In this document: in pieces, positions 1 through 7,970 of the stretch
Position numbering within the stretch: the stretch's first letter is position 1
Layout: each line of letters begins with the position of its first letter
Assembly (NCBI GenBank): GCA_910579685.1
Contig: CAJTVN010000008.1
Span: forward strand, 58,947 to 122,946
DNA: 64,000 nt
Reading direction: 5' to 3'
Source of the DNA: an uncultured Lachnospiraceae bacterium
Lineage (GTDB): Bacteria > Bacillota > Clostridia > Lachnospirales > Lachnospiraceae
Position numbers and translations under genes: made by a program
Notes under the pieces: generated by a model
What the model saw: the letters and a program-made list of their open reading frames with translations, nothing else
What the model was told of the DNA's origin: nothing
The model's database searches: none

Positions 1-1
1 C

Positions 2-427
2 GCCGCCGTTGTCGCCCTGTATTTCCTTGGCAGGAAGGCTCAGAAGAAACAGGCGCAGCAGCAACAGCAGATAGACGCCATGAAACAGACGGTGTCCATG
101 CTGATCATCGACAAGAAGCGGATGAAAATAAAAGATTCCGGCCTGCCGCAGGCCGTCATTAACCAGACGCCCAAGCTTATGCGGGGGAGCAAGCTTCCCA
201 TCGTAAAGGCCAAAGTCGGCCCGCAGATCATGTCTCTTGTCAGCGATGACAAGATTTTTGATTCCATTCCCGTAAAAAAAGAAGTGAAGGCCGTGGTAAG
301 CGGTATTTATATCACGGACGTAAAGGGACTGCGGGGCAAGGTGCAGGTTGAGCAGAAAAAGAAAGGGTTCTTCCGCCGGACGCTTGAAAAGGTTCAGGAA
401 AAGGCAGGAGCCAAACCGCTTAAATAA
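2..427 (+). CDS. small membrane-anchored protein, 5' end outside window
   Basis: The reading frame is open from the first bases of the window to a TAA stop, so the gene begins upstream. The visible part starts with the end of a hydrophobic segment (AAVVALYFLG) and a Lys/Gln-rich stretch (KKQAQQQQQ), which suggests a single N-terminal membrane anchor. The next 115 residues are soluble and basic, with a K-rich tail (QKKKGFFRR near the end). An internal ATG at 80 could be mistaken for the start, but the frame and the membrane segment continue upstream of it. I do not recognise the family; small proteins of this kind occur near cell-envelope genes in Lachnospiraceae. It is convergent with the DUF1934 gene and separated from it by a strong hairpin. 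Confidence 0.6.
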   Translation, partial: AAVVALYFLGRKAQKKQAQQQQQIDAMKQTVSMLIIDKKRMKIKDSGLPQAVINQTPKLMRGSKLPIVKAKVGPQIMSLVSDDKIFDSIPVKKEVKAVVSGIYITDVKGLRGKVQVEQKKKGFFRRTLEKVQEKAGAKPLK

Positions 428-446
428 CCGGATATCGAAAGAGAAA

Positions 447-485
447 GAAAAAGCTTCGAGGGCGCAGCGCTCTCGAAGCTTTTTT
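447..485. terminator. bidirectional intrinsic terminator
   Basis: The arms AAAAAGCTTCGAG-GCGC and GCGC-CTCGAAGCTTTTTT pair almost perfectly, with one G-U pair. They have A-runs and T-runs at both ends, so the hairpin can stop transcription of the rightward gene ending at 427 and of the leftward DUF1934 gene ending at 484. Confidence 0.85.
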
Positions 486-927
486 ACAACTCCAGCCCCT
501 CTTCCCTGGGCCGGATGCTCATCTCTATTTTGCAGTCCGCCATATGCTCATAATTCGCTTCCAAGGTGTAGGCCACGTTCACCTGGATCCTGTCCTCCTC
601 CTCCCGGATCTCCACCTCGTCCGTGTCAATTCCGATCAGGATGTTTCCAAACGGCGTGGCATAGCTTGTCATGTTCTTTCTGTTTTCCTCAAAAACCATA
701 TGTACGTTGACAAGCCCCTTTTTGGTCACTTCAAGCTGGGAATCCCTGAACTTGATCACATTCTTCGTGGTGTCCGTAAAGCCCTCCATCAGCTCCTCGA
801 AAATCACATAATGGCTGTCGTTTCTTTTATAATATTCCGCCGGAGTAATGGTTTCCAGCGCATTGGCCCCCTCCTCGTCCAGAGCGAACTGCAGTCCCTT
901 TAACGCAATCAGTACTTCTTTCTCCAT
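484..927 (-). CDS. DUF1934 family beta-barrel protein (YwiB-like)
   Basis: This 147-residue protein matches the DUF1934/YwiB family in length and character: alternating beta strands, a hydrophilic sequence, no signal peptide, and the typical ESQLEV/KKGLVNVHMVFEE-type central strands. The family is thought to be a calycin-like barrel of unknown function and is common beside murI in clostridia. The start ATG at 927 lies inside the end of murI (19-base overlap), so the two are translationally coupled in one leftward operon. It ends at the bidirectional hairpin. Function is unknown; the family call is fairly firm. Confidence 0.8.
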   Translation of the reverse strand: MEKEVLIALKGLQFALDEEGANALETITPAEYYKRNDSHYVIFEELMEGFTDTTKNVIKFRDSQLEVTKKGLVNVHMVFEENRKNMTSYATPFGNILIGIDTDEVEIREEEDRIQVNVAYTLEANYEHMADCKIEMSIRPREEGLEL

Positions 928-1769
928 CCTGTAATCTCCACACTCCTTTCGTATTTTTCTATGTTGATTGTCTTTGCGGAAAGTATGCCGTACTTGATAA
1001 TGGAATTGGCAAACTGTTTAAATTTCTCAGAAGAATCACTGACATAAAACTGATACATATCATCTCCCAGCTTCGCCTCCTGCTCTCTTAACAGGCCTCT
1101 CCTGCGCAGGAGCTCTTTGAGCTCCCTCGCCGTTTCATAGGCGGGATTGACCAGAACCACCCCTTTCCCCATGACCTTTCCGATGGTTTCCCGGATCAGC
1201 GGATAATGGGTGCATCCCAGAACCAGCGTGTCAATGTCAATATCGATCAGCTCCGCAAGGTAACGCCTGGCAATCTCGTCCGTCACGGGATCCCTCCATA
1301 ACCCCTCCTCCACAAGAGGCACAAACAGGGGGCAGGCCTTCCCCGTAATATTCGCATCCGGATTCATTTCCTTTATGTACTGTGGATAGATCCTGCTGGC
1401 AATGGTGCCCTCCGTGCCGATCACTCCGATTTTTCCGTTCCGGGTAGCCTTAAGAGCCGCCTTAACCCCCGGCTTCACCACGCCGATCATCGGGATATCC
1501 ACTTCCCTCTCTATCTCGTCCAGCGCAAAAGCGCTGGCCGTGTTGCAGGCCGCCACAATCGCCTTAACCTTCTGCGTCTGCAAAAACCGCACGATCTGTC
1601 TGGAAAATTTGGTAATCGTCTCCTTTGATTTATTTCCGTAAGGCACTCTTGCCGTATCTCCGAAATATACGATCCTCTCATTGGGAATCTGGTGCATAAT
1701 CTCCTTGGCAACGGTAAGGCCGCCCACTCCCGAATCAAATACCCCGATGGGTGCGTTTATGTCCGTCAT
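909..1769 (-). CDS. murI: glutamate racemase
   Basis: Converts L-glutamate to D-glutamate for peptidoglycan. The 286 residues are the usual family length. The N-terminus carries IGVFDSGVGGLTV, then YFGDTARVPYG. The two catalytic cysteines are in AACNTAS (Cys75) and LGCTHYPL (Cys186). The ATG at 1769 has an AAGGA ribosome site 7 bases upstream. It overlaps the small upstream gene (1735-1992) and the downstream DUF1934 gene, forming a compact three-gene unit driven by the promoter near 2103-2130. No oddities are seen. Confidence 0.97.
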   Translation of the reverse strand: MTDINAPIGVFDSGVGGLTVAKEIMHQIPNERIVYFGDTARVPYGNKSKETITKFSRQIVRFLQTQKVKAIVAACNTASAFALDEIEREVDIPMIGVVKPGVKAALKATRNGKIGVIGTEGTIASRIYPQYIKEMNPDANITGKACPLFVPLVEEGLWRDPVTDEIARRYLAELIDIDIDTLVLGCTHYPLIRETIGKVMGKGVVLVNPAYETARELKELLRRRGLLREQEAKLGDDMYQFYVSDSSEKFKQFANSIIKYGILSAKTINIEKYERSVEITGWRKKY

Positions 1770-1992
1770 TTTGAAATCCTTTTTCTTTTTCCTGATATAA
1801 ATATTCCACTACCTTGCTTTTTATACAAAACTTTCCGCCGGGACCCGCAAATTGATCCGTTATCCCGTCATATTCAGCCTCTTCCCCGGACGCCTCGCAG
1901 GTTTCCCATGTCAGGCAAAGCTCCGGATATACAAATCCCCACCAGCCAATCGTTCCCATCAAAATTACGGCAGTTTCCAATACTCGTCTCAT
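1735..1992 (-). CDS. small putative membrane or exported protein
   Basis: An 85-codon frame whose N-terminus (RRVLETAVILMGTIGWWGFVYPEL) looks like a signal anchor, followed by a Cys/Glu-containing hydrophilic part with three Cys. It overlaps the start of murI by 35 bases. The ribosome site is weak. The main support is that a good sigma-A promoter lies about 100 bases upstream and that the N-terminus is membrane-like rather than random. I do not recognise a family. It may be a small envelope protein translated as the first gene of the murI unit, or the frame may be incidental and the promoter may serve murI alone. Confidence 0.5.
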   Translation of the reverse strand: MRRVLETAVILMGTIGWWGFVYPELCLTWETCEASGEEAEYDGITDQFAGPGGKFCIKSKVVEYLYQEKEKGFQNDGHKRTHRGI

Positions 1993-2102
1993 AAAGTCTT
2001 TTTGCAGCCTTAACCGGTCCGGCCGCCCTCCTGTTTTACTTTATGAAAAAGTATTGCCCGGATCCGGCCCGCATATACACTGCCGTCCCCGCATCCCTAT
2101 CC

Positions 2103-2130
2103 ATTATAACCGGAACAGCCCAAAATACAA
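2103..2130 (-). promoter_or_regulatory. sigma-A promoter of the murI unit
   Basis: On the minus strand TTGTAT (2125-2130) and a perfect TATAAT (2103-2108) are separated by 16 bases. It lies downstream of the GntR gene and about 100 bases ahead of the first leftward start at 1992. Confidence 0.65.
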
Positions 2131-2147
2131 CGGAAACTTTAGGCCTG

Positions 2148-2834
2148 TCATATCTTTCGGTTTTCGAGACGGATCTGCCGGATAATGGATTCCTCCTGAT
2201 TGTCAATATGAATCTTTGCCGCCCGGGCCGCCCTCTTTTTATCCCGCTCCACAATGCTCTCATAAATCTCCCGGTGCTCCTCCACCAGGTTTTCGTGCCG
2301 GCTCTCGTCCTTGATATAGACAAAGCGGTACCGGTACATCTGCTCGGAAAGGTTATTCACCAGCTGCAGCAGCCTCTGGTTTCCCGTCGTCCTTACGATA
2401 ATATCATGAAGCGCCACATCCGCCCGGGCAATCACGGAAGCGTCCTTTGACACCCTGGCCACCCGCTCAAATTCTTCGCAGGCCTGTCTAAGCTCCTCAA
2501 GCTCCTGCTCTGTAATCCTCTCGCAGGCCAGCTCCACGCTCAGGGCATCCAGGGCCCTTCGCACTTCGAGCACGTCCCGCAGGCTCTTTTCCGTAATCCG
2601 GGCCACCTCGGCTCCCCGTCTGGGTATCATGATCACAAGCCCCTCCAGCTCCAGCTTTCGGATGGCTTCCCGTATGGGCGTTCGGCTCACCCCCAGTTTA
2701 TCCGCAAGATGCACCTCCATCAGCCTCTCTCCGGGCTTTAGCTGTCCGGTAAGAATCGCCTTTCGCAGCGTATTGAACACCACGTCCCTGAGAGGAAGGA
2801 ACTCATTCATATCTACCTGAAACGGATTGTCCAT
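2148..2834 (-). CDS. GntR family transcriptional regulator, FCD/FadR type
   Basis: A 228-residue regulator with a winged helix at about residues 12-75 (VFNTLRKAILTGQLKPGERL, then VSRTPIREAIRKLELEGLV) and an FCD effector domain at about 90-215. The FCD domain shows the usual metal/ligand residues: Asp and His in ADVALHD, His in EEHREIYESI and His in AAKIHID. FCD regulators usually sense small organic acids, amino-acid or sugar-acid metabolites; the ligand cannot be read from sequence. The gene starts 12 bases after ispE and is presumably in its operon. The link between the two looks conserved in clostridia but has no obvious metabolic logic, so its targets are unknown. Confidence 0.88.
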   Translation of the reverse strand: MDNPFQVDMNEFLPLRDVVFNTLRKAILTGQLKPGERLMEVHLADKLGVSRTPIREAIRKLELEGLVIMIPRRGAEVARITEKSLRDVLEVRRALDALSVELACERITEQELEELRQACEEFERVARVSKDASVIARADVALHDIIVRTTGNQRLLQLVNNLSEQMYRYRFVYIKDESRHENLVEEHREIYESIVERDKKRAARAAKIHIDNQEESIIRQIRLENRKI

Positions 2835-2846
2835 CTGCCTCCTCCT

Positions 2847-3719
2847 CTACACAAACTCTGTCACGAAAAGCCGCTTTGCAAGATCCGTCTCCCTGACCTT
2901 TTCATAAGCGGCCCGCGCCGCCTCCGCAGTGTCAAAGACGCCAAACACCGCAGGGCCGCTTCCGCTCATGAGCGCATTCAACGCCCCCGCCTCTTTCATA
3001 GTTTCCTTAATATCCCGGATGACCGGATATTCCCGGATTGTGACCGTCTCCAGCACGTTCTCCATCCGGGAAGTAATTCCCTCCAGGTTCCCTTCGCCAA
3101 TCGCCTTTACCATCCCGTCAATGTCCGGGTGATGCCGTAAGGTATCTGCATGAAGATTTTCATACACAAATCTGGTAGAAACGCCCACATCCGGCTTGGC
3201 AATCAGAAGATGTGCCGCAGGAGGCGGCGCAAGTGGGGTCAGCACCTCTCCGATCCCTTCGGAAAGAGCGGTTCCGCCCATGATGCAGTAGGGCACATCC
3301 GCTCCGATCTTAACGCCCAGCCTTTTCATCTCCTCCTGCTCCATGGGAAGACCGAACAATTCCTTCATCCCGTGAAAGACAGCTGCCGCGTCCGCACTTC
3401 CGCCTGCCATCCCCGCCGCAATGGGAATATTTTTTTCCAGGGTAATTTCCACCCCTTCTCTGATACCGAAAGCCTCCATCGTAAGCGCCGCCGCCTTATA
3501 GACCAGGTTTCCCTCCCCGCTGGGCAGCTCCCCGTTATCCATGGATATGGTGATGGACGGGGAACCGTCCCGCTTCTTTTTTCTAAAAAAGGTCAGAACG
3601 TCATAGATTCCAACCGTCTGCATAATCATTTTCACCTCATGATAACCGTCCGGACGTCTCTTTATGACATCCAGCCCCAGATTAATCTTTGCATACGCTC
3701 TGCGTGTAATCCGATCCAT
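2847..3719 (-). CDS. ispE: 4-diphosphocytidyl-2-C-methyl-D-erythritol kinase
   Basis: Phosphorylates CDP-methylerythritol in the MEP isoprenoid pathway. The protein has about 290 residues, normal for IspE. GHMP-kinase motifs are clear: the N-terminal AYAKINLGLDV, the ATP-binding PIAAGMAGGSADAAA, and the C-terminal LMSGSGPAVFGVF. I chose ATG at 3719 over GTG at 3722 because it sits 9 bases after an AAAGGG ribosome site. It is the first gene of a leftward unit with the GntR regulator and has its own sigma-A promoter (3763-3792). No oddities are seen. Confidence 0.96.
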   Translation of the reverse strand: MDRITRRAYAKINLGLDVIKRRPDGYHEVKMIMQTVGIYDVLTFFRKKKRDGSPSITISMDNGELPSGEGNLVYKAAALTMEAFGIREGVEITLEKNIPIAAGMAGGSADAAAVFHGMKELFGLPMEQEEMKRLGVKIGADVPYCIMGGTALSEGIGEVLTPLAPPPAAHLLIAKPDVGVSTRFVYENLHADTLRHHPDIDGMVKAIGEGNLEGITSRMENVLETVTIREYPVIRDIKETMKEAGALNALMSGSGPAVFGVFDTAEAARAAYEKVRETDLAKRLFVTEFV

Positions 3720-3762
3720 CACTGTTCACCCTTTCTGTATACATAATACATGAATTGTATTT

Positions 3763-3792
3763 ATTTTAATACATTGCCGGTTTGTCTGTCAA
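3763..3792 (-). promoter_or_regulatory. sigma-A promoter of ispE-gntR
   Basis: On the minus strand TTGACA (3787-3792), an 18-base spacer and TAAAAT (3763-3768) are followed by ispE about 44 bases downstream of the -10. It is divergent from the sigma-D-like promoter at 3879-3905. Confidence 0.7.
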
Positions 3793-3816
3793 TGGGCATA
3801 CGGCCGCACAATTAAT

Positions 3817-3894
3817 TACCATTTTTTCATTTTCCATTACAACTGCCATGGAAAATGGTAAATTTTTGGCCAAAGCCCTAATTTTTCGGCCAAA
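3817..3894. repeat. inverted and direct repeats in the ispE/3949 divergent region
   Basis: CATTTTCCAT (3828-3837) is a perfect inverted repeat with ATGGAAAATG (3848-3857). An alternative pairing is TACCATTTT (3817-3825) with AAAATGGTA (3852-3860). Just downstream, AATTTTTGGCCAAA (from 3861) and AATTTTTCGGCCAAA (from 3880) form a direct repeat overlapping the -35 of the rightward promoter. This could be an operator or alternative RNA hairpins; no known regulator site is recognised. Confidence 0.45.
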
Positions 3895-3905
3895 TCTTCC
3901 GATAA
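3879..3905 (+). promoter_or_regulatory. sigma-D (sigma-28)-like promoter
   Basis: TAATTTTT (3879-3886) and TCCGATAA (3898-3905) are exactly 11 bases apart. The established sigma-28 consensus is TAAAGTTT-N11-GCCGATAA, so 6 of 8 and 7 of 8 positions match. It lies 43 bases ahead of the ATG at 3949. Confidence 0.6.
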
Positions 3906-3948
3906 AAGCTATAACATGAAATATATTCTAAACCAAGGAGGGTGAATC

Positions 3949-4557
3949 ATGAGTGTAAACGGAGTTACCGGCGCAAGTGACGTGTACAGTGCTTACAGCA
4001 CGGCTTCACAGACAAAACGCGCCGAGACAACAGCGGAAACTACAGGCGAAGCAAAAACCAATGAATCTGCCGGCGTCGTATACGAGCCTTCTGCTTCTGG
4101 AAAAGCTTCTTCCACCAAAACTTATAAAACAAATGCCAGTGTGGTAGCGCAGATGAAGGCTGACGCTGAGGCGAGAACCTCCCAGCTTCAGAGCCTGGTA
4201 CAGAAAATGCTGACCAAGCAGGGCGAAACCTACAACACGGCAAACGGTATCTGGAGTCTGTTGGCACAGGGCAAGGTCAAGGCGGATCCCGCCACGATCG
4301 CACAGGCCAAGGAGGATATCGCAGAAGACGGCTACTGGGGCGTTAAACAGACCTCTCAGCGTATTCTGGATTTTGCCACCGCTCTGACCGGCGGCGATCC
4401 TACCAAAATCGAAAAGATGCGCGCCGCATTCCAGAAGGGCTATGACAAAGCGCAGCGAACCTGGGGAGGAAGTCTTCCCGAAATTTCCCAGCAGACCTAT
4501 GACGCCGTACTTTCCGGTTTTGATCAGATGGCAAAGGATGCGGGAATCGAATCCTGA
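3949..4557 (+). CDS. hypothetical Lachnospiraceae protein, possibly sigma-D controlled
   Basis: A 202-residue soluble protein with a low-complexity Ser/Thr/Ala/Glu-rich N-terminal third (residues 1-65) and a helical C-terminal domain. The latter contains AQMKADAEARTSQLQ, a DPATIAQAKEDIAEDGYWGVKQTSQRI segment at about 107-135, and ALTGGDP. There is no signal peptide or membrane segment. Proteins with this YWGV...TSxRIxxFA pattern are common in clostridia and unassigned. The ATG follows a perfect AAGGAGGG ribosome site, implying high expression. The gene is monocistronic, with a sigma-28-like promoter and a hairpin terminator. The disordered N-terminus plus the flagellar-type promoter raises a motility-associated or secreted role as an inference only. 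Confidence 0.75.
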   Translation: MSVNGVTGASDVYSAYSTASQTKRAETTAETTGEAKTNESAGVVYEPSASGKASSTKTYKTNASVVAQMKADAEARTSQLQSLVQKMLTKQGETYNTANGIWSLLAQGKVKADPATIAQAKEDIAEDGYWGVKQTSQRILDFATALTGGDPTKIEKMRAAFQKGYDKAQRTWGGSLPEISQQTYDAVLSGFDQMAKDAGIES

Positions 4558-4570
4558 AACAATCCGCAGT

Positions 4571-4607
4571 AAAAAGGGCACCGCTTATGCGGTGCCTTTT
4601 CATTTTT
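4571..4607 (+). terminator. intrinsic terminator of the 3949-4557 gene
   Basis: AAAAGGGCACCGC and GCGGTGCCTTTT pair with one bulged G around the loop TTAT, followed by CATTTTTTT. Confidence 0.85.
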
Positions 4608-4628
4608 TTCGTTATACGCTGCTTTTCG

Positions 4629-6182
4629 TTATACGCTCCTCATAATCAATATCCGGTCGCCCGTTTTCACCTCGTCGCTGGTAAGCTCATTTGTCTGCTT
4701 GATGACTGAAATGGGGACGTAATACCTCTTCCCGATATCCCACAGGCTATCCCCGTCCCTCACCACGTAGATAGCGATTCCGGGAAGGGAATCCATCTTT
4801 TCACTGTCGAGCTCGCAGGTGGTGATCTGCTCCACAATTTTTTCCTGCCACTGCCTGTAAAGATTGGTGTGGAAAAACAGGACGCACTTCACGTCAATTT
4901 CATCCGTGTCAATAATGGACACCGCAATCTGCTCCAGTTCGGTCTGCAGAGGATATACACAGTCCTTTCCGATGCCCTCCGCCTCAAGCATGTGACGGAA
5001 GGGAAGCTCCTGCTTTATCATGCCGAACCGGTTTTGCTGTGCACTGCTCTCATACAGAACCTGCAGGCTTACCGTGCCCCCGATCTCAATCCCGTTTTCC
5101 ACAAGGGATGTGTCTGTAATCTGAAGTTTTGCGCAGGTATGGAGTATCTTCCCGATCTGTTCCCCTTCCGGCGCCTTGAAATGTCCGGAAAGCTTCATCT
5201 TGCCGTTGCTTCTTCCCATGTAGCTTCGAAAAAGCGCATCCTTTTCCTGCACGCTGGTCTCCTGAACCACGCCGTACACATCTGAGAGAATGTCAACCTG
5301 TTCCTCCTCATAGGCGCAGATATCCATATTCAGGCAGAGCTCAAAGGTGATCACTCTCTCCTCGCCGTCAAAATCAGGCCTTACCACCACCTCTTTTGTC
5401 TCCGCAAGATAACGGATCTCCGGTATCATTCCCTCTCGGGCACCGTCACAGCCAAGGCTTCCCGCAAAAGGAAGCACCGTCTCATAATGGCAGATTTCCT
5501 CCTCCTCGCCCTCGCCCGTATACAGGAAAAAGGCTCTTATCTCCCCCTGGACGGAGATTTTGTCATCGAGCATCTTAAACTCGACCTCCGTAGGCTCAAC
5601 CTCCCACCAGATCATGGAAAAAATGTTGGGAAAGCTTCCGGGAATCTCCACTTCCTCCTTCATCCGGAAAATATCCTTTTTCTTCATGGCCATGGAAGCG
5701 ATGCTCAGAGATTTTCTGCGAAATTCCACAGGCTCCGTTCCGGAAATATCAATGGCTGTCTCCTCGTCACAGATCTCCTCGCAGACCGTCTTAAGCAGAA
5801 GCACGGACTGTGCGCTGAATTTTCTGGAATTGATAAGGCCGGTGCTCAAATCCTCAATCTCCCAGCTTACGCTGACGCCATCGCCGTTTCTGACGCCCTC
5901 CATATAAATCTGTTCGTCAAAGGGGATCTCCCCCTCCATGGCCGACACCTTTGCCTTTTGTCCCTCTGCCAGATAAAGTAGATGCACCTTAAGCCTTCCC
6001 TTTACGCCCACATGGTCATCCGTCACCCTCACTTCCTCTATGACCACATTTCCTCTATCCATAATAAGCTTTAAAGCATCCGGCCTGGAATCGGAAATAT
6101 TGATATCATCCTCCAGCGTTATCTGGATGGACGCCTTACATTTCAGGCGGTCCATATGTATATTCCGCTTTATCAGTTCCAC
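4629..6182 (-). CDS. SPOCS (DUF3794) and LysM domain protein
   Basis: A 517-residue protein of the clostridial SPOCS/LysM type. Repeated DUF3794 modules occupy most of the length (about residues 20-430; e.g. DINISDSRPDALKLI, KLQITDTSLVENGIEIGGTV). A C-terminal LysM domain is at about 468-515 (YVVRDGDSLWDIGKRYYV...GDRILIM). The family is linked to spore coat or cortex-surface assembly (SafA/SipL-like proteins); LysM would bind peptidoglycan. The best start is GTG at 6182, 7 bases after GGGAGG; TTG at 6185 is also open. The ribosome site lies in the 3' arm of a long hairpin, so translation may be controlled by that structure. Presence of this gene suggests a spore former. Confidence 0.88.
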   Translation of the reverse strand: MELIKRNIHMDRLKCKASIQITLEDDINISDSRPDALKLIMDRGNVVIEEVRVTDDHVGVKGRLKVHLLYLAEGQKAKVSAMEGEIPFDEQIYMEGVRNGDGVSVSWEIEDLSTGLINSRKFSAQSVLLLKTVCEEICDEETAIDISGTEPVEFRRKSLSIASMAMKKKDIFRMKEEVEIPGSFPNIFSMIWWEVEPTEVEFKMLDDKISVQGEIRAFFLYTGEGEEEEICHYETVLPFAGSLGCDGAREGMIPEIRYLAETKEVVVRPDFDGEERVITFELCLNMDICAYEEEQVDILSDVYGVVQETSVQEKDALFRSYMGRSNGKMKLSGHFKAPEGEQIGKILHTCAKLQITDTSLVENGIEIGGTVSLQVLYESSAQQNRFGMIKQELPFRHMLEAEGIGKDCVYPLQTELEQIAVSIIDTDEIDVKCVLFFHTNLYRQWQEKIVEQITTCELDSEKMDSLPGIAIYVVRDGDSLWDIGKRYYVPISVIKQTNELTSDEVKTGDRILIMRSV

Positions 6183-6183
6183 C

Positions 6184-6236
6184 AAAATACCTCCCTGCGT
6201 GTACTTGTTTAAGTATATGACACGGGGAGGTATTTT
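6184..6236 (-). promoter_or_regulatory. hairpin that is both pyrD terminator candidate and ribosome-site cover
   Basis: AAAATACCTCCC (6184-6195) pairs perfectly with GGGAGGTATTTT (6225-6236), extended by CGTGT/ACACG (6198-6202, 6220-6224) and an inner ACTT-GTTT-AAGT. Read leftward, the last arm contains the GGGAGG ribosome site of the SPOCS gene, so the folded RNA hides it. It also sits just after the pyrD stop with a short T-run, so it may terminate the pyr operon. Confidence 0.7.
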
Positions 6237-6259
6237 ATAACCGGCAAAAACGCTTCCTC

Positions 6260-7165
6260 TTACTCCTTCACAGCGCCGACCAGTTCTCCGATTTCTTCGA
6301 TTCCATATTGCTTCATATAAGCCTCGATTCCCTCCACAACCTCCACGGTGGTATAGGGATTTACGAAATTCATGGCGCCCACGGCCACCGCCGACGCCCC
6401 GGCCAGGAGGAATTCAATGGCATCCTCCGCATTCGCAATTCCTCCCATGCCGATCACCGGGATCTTCACCGCATGGGAAGCCTGATAGACCATCCTCACC
6501 GCAACCGGTTTAATGGCCGGGCCGGACATTCCCCCCGTCCGGTTTGCCAGGGCAAAGGTTCTTTTGTGAATGTCGATCTTCATCCCGGTTATGGTGTTGA
6601 TCAGGGAGATGGCGTCCGCACCCGCCGCCTCCGCCGCCCTTGCCATCTGTGCGATATCCGTCACGTTGGGGGAAAGCTTCATGATGATGGGCTGCCTCGC
6701 CTTTTCTTTGATCTTTGCGGTGATGTCATACAGGCATTCGGCGTCCTGGCCAAAGGCAATGGCTCCCTCCTTCACATTGGGACAGGAGACATTGATCTCC
6801 AGCATATCCACCGGGCATTCAGAAAGCCTCTCAACCACCTCAAGATAATCCTCAACGGTTTTTCCGCAGACATTGACTATGATTTTTGTATCAAACCGTC
6901 CGAGAAAGGGCAGATCCCTCTCCACAAAAACGTCGATCCCCGGATTCTGCAGGCCGATGGCATTGAGCATCCCCCCATAGGTTTCCGCAACCCTGGGCGT
7001 CGGGTTTCCAGGCCATGGCACGTTGGCCACACCCTTGGTCACCACCGCACCCAGCCGGTTCAGATCCACAAACTCTCCGTATTCCATGCCGGAGCCGAAG
7101 GTCCCCGAGGCTGTCATCACCGGATTCTTGAATTCCACCCCTGCAATCGTCACTTTCGTATTCAT
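6260..7165 (-). CDS. pyrD: dihydroorotate dehydrogenase B, catalytic subunit
   Basis: Oxidises dihydroorotate to orotate in pyrimidine synthesis using FMN; electrons pass to PyrK. The 301 residues carry the class 1B signatures: FKNPVMTASGTFG and AVVTKGV (FMN/substrate), the catalytic-Cys loop EINVSCPNVKEG, KLSPNVTDI, SLINT, and GMGGI. I start at ATG 7165 because it begins MNTKVTIAGVEF, the usual N-terminus, with an AAGGAAAAGGG ribosome site. A longer frame to 7237 would overlap pyrK. It is the last gene of pyrC-pyrK-pyrD, 16 bases after pyrK. Confidence 0.97.
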   Translation of the reverse strand: MNTKVTIAGVEFKNPVMTASGTFGSGMEYGEFVDLNRLGAVVTKGVANVPWPGNPTPRVAETYGGMLNAIGLQNPGIDVFVERDLPFLGRFDTKIIVNVCGKTVEDYLEVVERLSECPVDMLEINVSCPNVKEGAIAFGQDAECLYDITAKIKEKARQPIIMKLSPNVTDIAQMARAAEAAGADAISLINTITGMKIDIHKRTFALANRTGGMSGPAIKPVAVRMVYQASHAVKIPVIGMGGIANAEDAIEFLLAGASAVAVGAMNFVNPYTTVEVVEGIEAYMKQYGIEEIGELVGAVKE

Positions 7166-7181
7166 ATTCCCTTTTCCTTTC

Positions 7182-7970
7182 TCAGATGTCCACATCCGCC
7201 GCATCAAATACAGGGCCGTCCGTACAGATCCTGGCATTCTTCACATGGGAATGGGGATCCGTCCTCTTTGTCCTGCACACGCAGCCAAGACACGCACCCA
7301 CGCCGCAGGCCATCCTCTCCTCCAGCGAAATCCAGGCCCGGATTCCTCTTTCCTCACTGTAGCGTTTCACCGCCCGCAGCATGGGCATGGGGCCACAGGC
7401 CATGAGCATGTCCGCCTTAAGGCCCCGCTCCTCCATCACGGTCAGCACATTTCCCTTCACGCCTGCGCTTCCATCCTCCGTTGCAATCAGAATTTCGCCG
7501 TATTTTTCCAGATCCTCCTTCAAAAACAGATTCCCGTCCCGGTATCCCGCAATCACCTTCACCAGGGCACCGATTTTTGAAAGCTCCCTGGCCAGCTCCA
7601 CCATGGGCGGAATTCCGATCCCTCCGCCAAGCAGCACGACGCGCTTTCCCATTGCCTCATCTACCGGAAATCCGTTTCCGAGAAGCCCAAGAATCTCCAC
7701 TTCGTCCCCTTCCTTATAGGAAGCAAATTCCCTGGTCCCTCCTCCTGCAATCCGAAAGACAATCCGAAGCTTCCGCTCATCCGCCTCGCAGATACTGATT
7801 GGCCTTGGAAGCAGGGTGCTCTTATCCTTGGGATACACGCCGATAAACTGCCCGGCCCTTACCGCCCCGGCGAGCTCTGTATCCAGCCACATATCGTAAA
7901 TACCCGGTGCAATCTCCTGATTGCCGAGCACCTTTGCCGCCGCTTTTCTCTTCTCGTTTCTCATATTCAC
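7182..7970 (-). CDS. pyrK: dihydroorotate dehydrogenase electron-transfer subunit
   Basis: A 262-residue FAD/[2Fe-2S] partner of PyrD that passes electrons to NAD. It has the ferredoxin-reductase-like order: FAD motif RPISICEAD, GGGTREFA, NAD-site GGGIGIPPM, and a C-terminal iron-sulfur cluster ACGVGACLGCVC with a later RICTDGPVF cysteine. The GTG start at 7970 overlaps the pyrC stop in a GTGA junction; ATG at 7964 is an alternative. The tail ends FDAADVDI. Confidence 0.96.
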   Translation of the reverse strand: MNMRNEKRKAAAKVLGNQEIAPGIYDMWLDTELAGAVRAGQFIGVYPKDKSTLLPRPISICEADERKLRIVFRIAGGGTREFASYKEGDEVEILGLLGNGFPVDEAMGKRVVLLGGGIGIPPMVELARELSKIGALVKVIAGYRDGNLFLKEDLEKYGEILIATEDGSAGVKGNVLTVMEERGLKADMLMACGPMPMLRAVKRYSEERGIRAWISLEERMACGVGACLGCVCRTKRTDPHSHVKNARICTDGPVFDAADVDI

